In this document: positions 63,701 to 64,000 of the stretch, one piece after another
How the letters are laid out: every line of letters begins with the position of its first letter
Numbering within the stretch: position 1 is the stretch's first letter
DNA from: Pelecanus crispus
Taxonomy: Eukaryota > Chordata > Aves > Pelecaniformes > Pelecanidae
Assembly: GCF_030463565.1 (NCBI RefSeq)
Contig: NC_134649.1
Coordinates: forward strand, 36,047,044-36,111,043
Direction of reading: 5' to 3'
DNA: 64,000 bases
The notes under the pieces: model-generated
Told to the model about the DNA's origin: nothing
What the model saw: only the letters and a program-made list of their open reading frames with translations
The model's database searches: none
Program-made: the position numbers and the translations under genes

Positions 63701-64000
63701 GTGCTTTTGGAGGAATAATACTTTGCTTTGTTTCCATTAGGACCTTAGAAAAAACGTTTATGGGAGGAAAAATAAACAATCCCACCACCACTCCTTAACA
63801 ACAGAGTACTTTCCCTCTCCTAATGCTACCAGTCCCTTCTTTCACTGAGGCCAAAGGCACCTCCCATAAACTCTGGAGAGCTCTTACATGTTTCTTCTGA
63901 GTGGCTTGAACATAATTCTCCCCAACACACACAGAGAAAAAAAAAACACACCCACAAAAAGGCATACACACAAAGGCATACACAGAGTTCACTTTCCAGA
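60701..64000. other. Upstream intergenic sequence
   Basis: Non-coding and mostly AT-rich. I recognise no exon of a neighbouring gene. In mammals ERC2 lies upstream of WNT5A, but none of its coding sequence is seen here. A stretch around 61020-61066 combines an imperfect inverted repeat with an ATTGCATAAT motif and reads like regulatory DNA; the rest holds nothing I can name. Confidence 0.6.

Noticed and set aside
60701..64000. Last exon or 3' UTR of ERC2
   Set aside because: Synteny would place it upstream of WNT5A, but no ERC2-like coding sequence or clear 3' UTR signature is visible here.

Overview
The window looks like nuclear DNA of a sauropsid, most likely a bird. It carries one clearly recognisable gene, an intact WNT5A, on the minus strand. 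All five coding exons run from 55867 down to 43782, with consensus GT/AG splice sites and compatible phases, and they predict a 385-residue secreted Wnt ligand. The assignment to birds or their relatives is an inference. It rests on the WNT5A sequence, on sparse and decayed CR1/L3-like repeats, on the absence of recognisable mammalian SINE or L1 elements, and on very GC-rich promoter DNA beside AT-rich flanks. I cannot name the species.

Layout: positions 1-39.6 kb are non-coding, AT-rich intergenic sequence downstream (3') of WNT5A. It holds a GC-rich block at 0.56-1.85 kb, decayed transposon remnants at about 2.4, 3.3-3.7, 10.6-11.0 and 14.2-14.5 kb, simple repeats, and stretches that read like conserved regulatory DNA. 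From roughly 41.7 kb (possibly further left) to 43.78 kb lies the WNT5A 3' UTR, which contains unusually long homopolymer tracts. The coding exons and introns occupy 43.8-55.9 kb. A CpG-dense region spans about 52.6-60.7 kb. It covers intron 1, exon 1 and the upstream promoter, and ends in an 18-bp minisatellite of about 119 copies at 58083-60235. The last 3.3 kb (60.7-64 kb) is non-coding with no recognisable gene.

The most notable observations are the following. The promoter-proximal minisatellite has a nested higher-order structure (an 882-bp duplication containing a 288-bp spacing). About 74 of its unit junctions form CAGGTGAG, which is both a ZEB/Snail-type E-box and a good 5' splice-site consensus. 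The WNT5A mature N-terminus carries a perfect triple Met-Asn-Pro repeat. The second Met used for the mammalian short isoform is absent. An 83-codon upstream reading frame ends 10 nt before the WNT5A start. The mRNA would carry an A28 run about 120 nt after the stop codon. The very long open frames across the minisatellite (up to 880 codons, on both strands) are artefacts of an 18-bp period divisible by three. No RNA gene, CRISPR array or intact mobile element was found.
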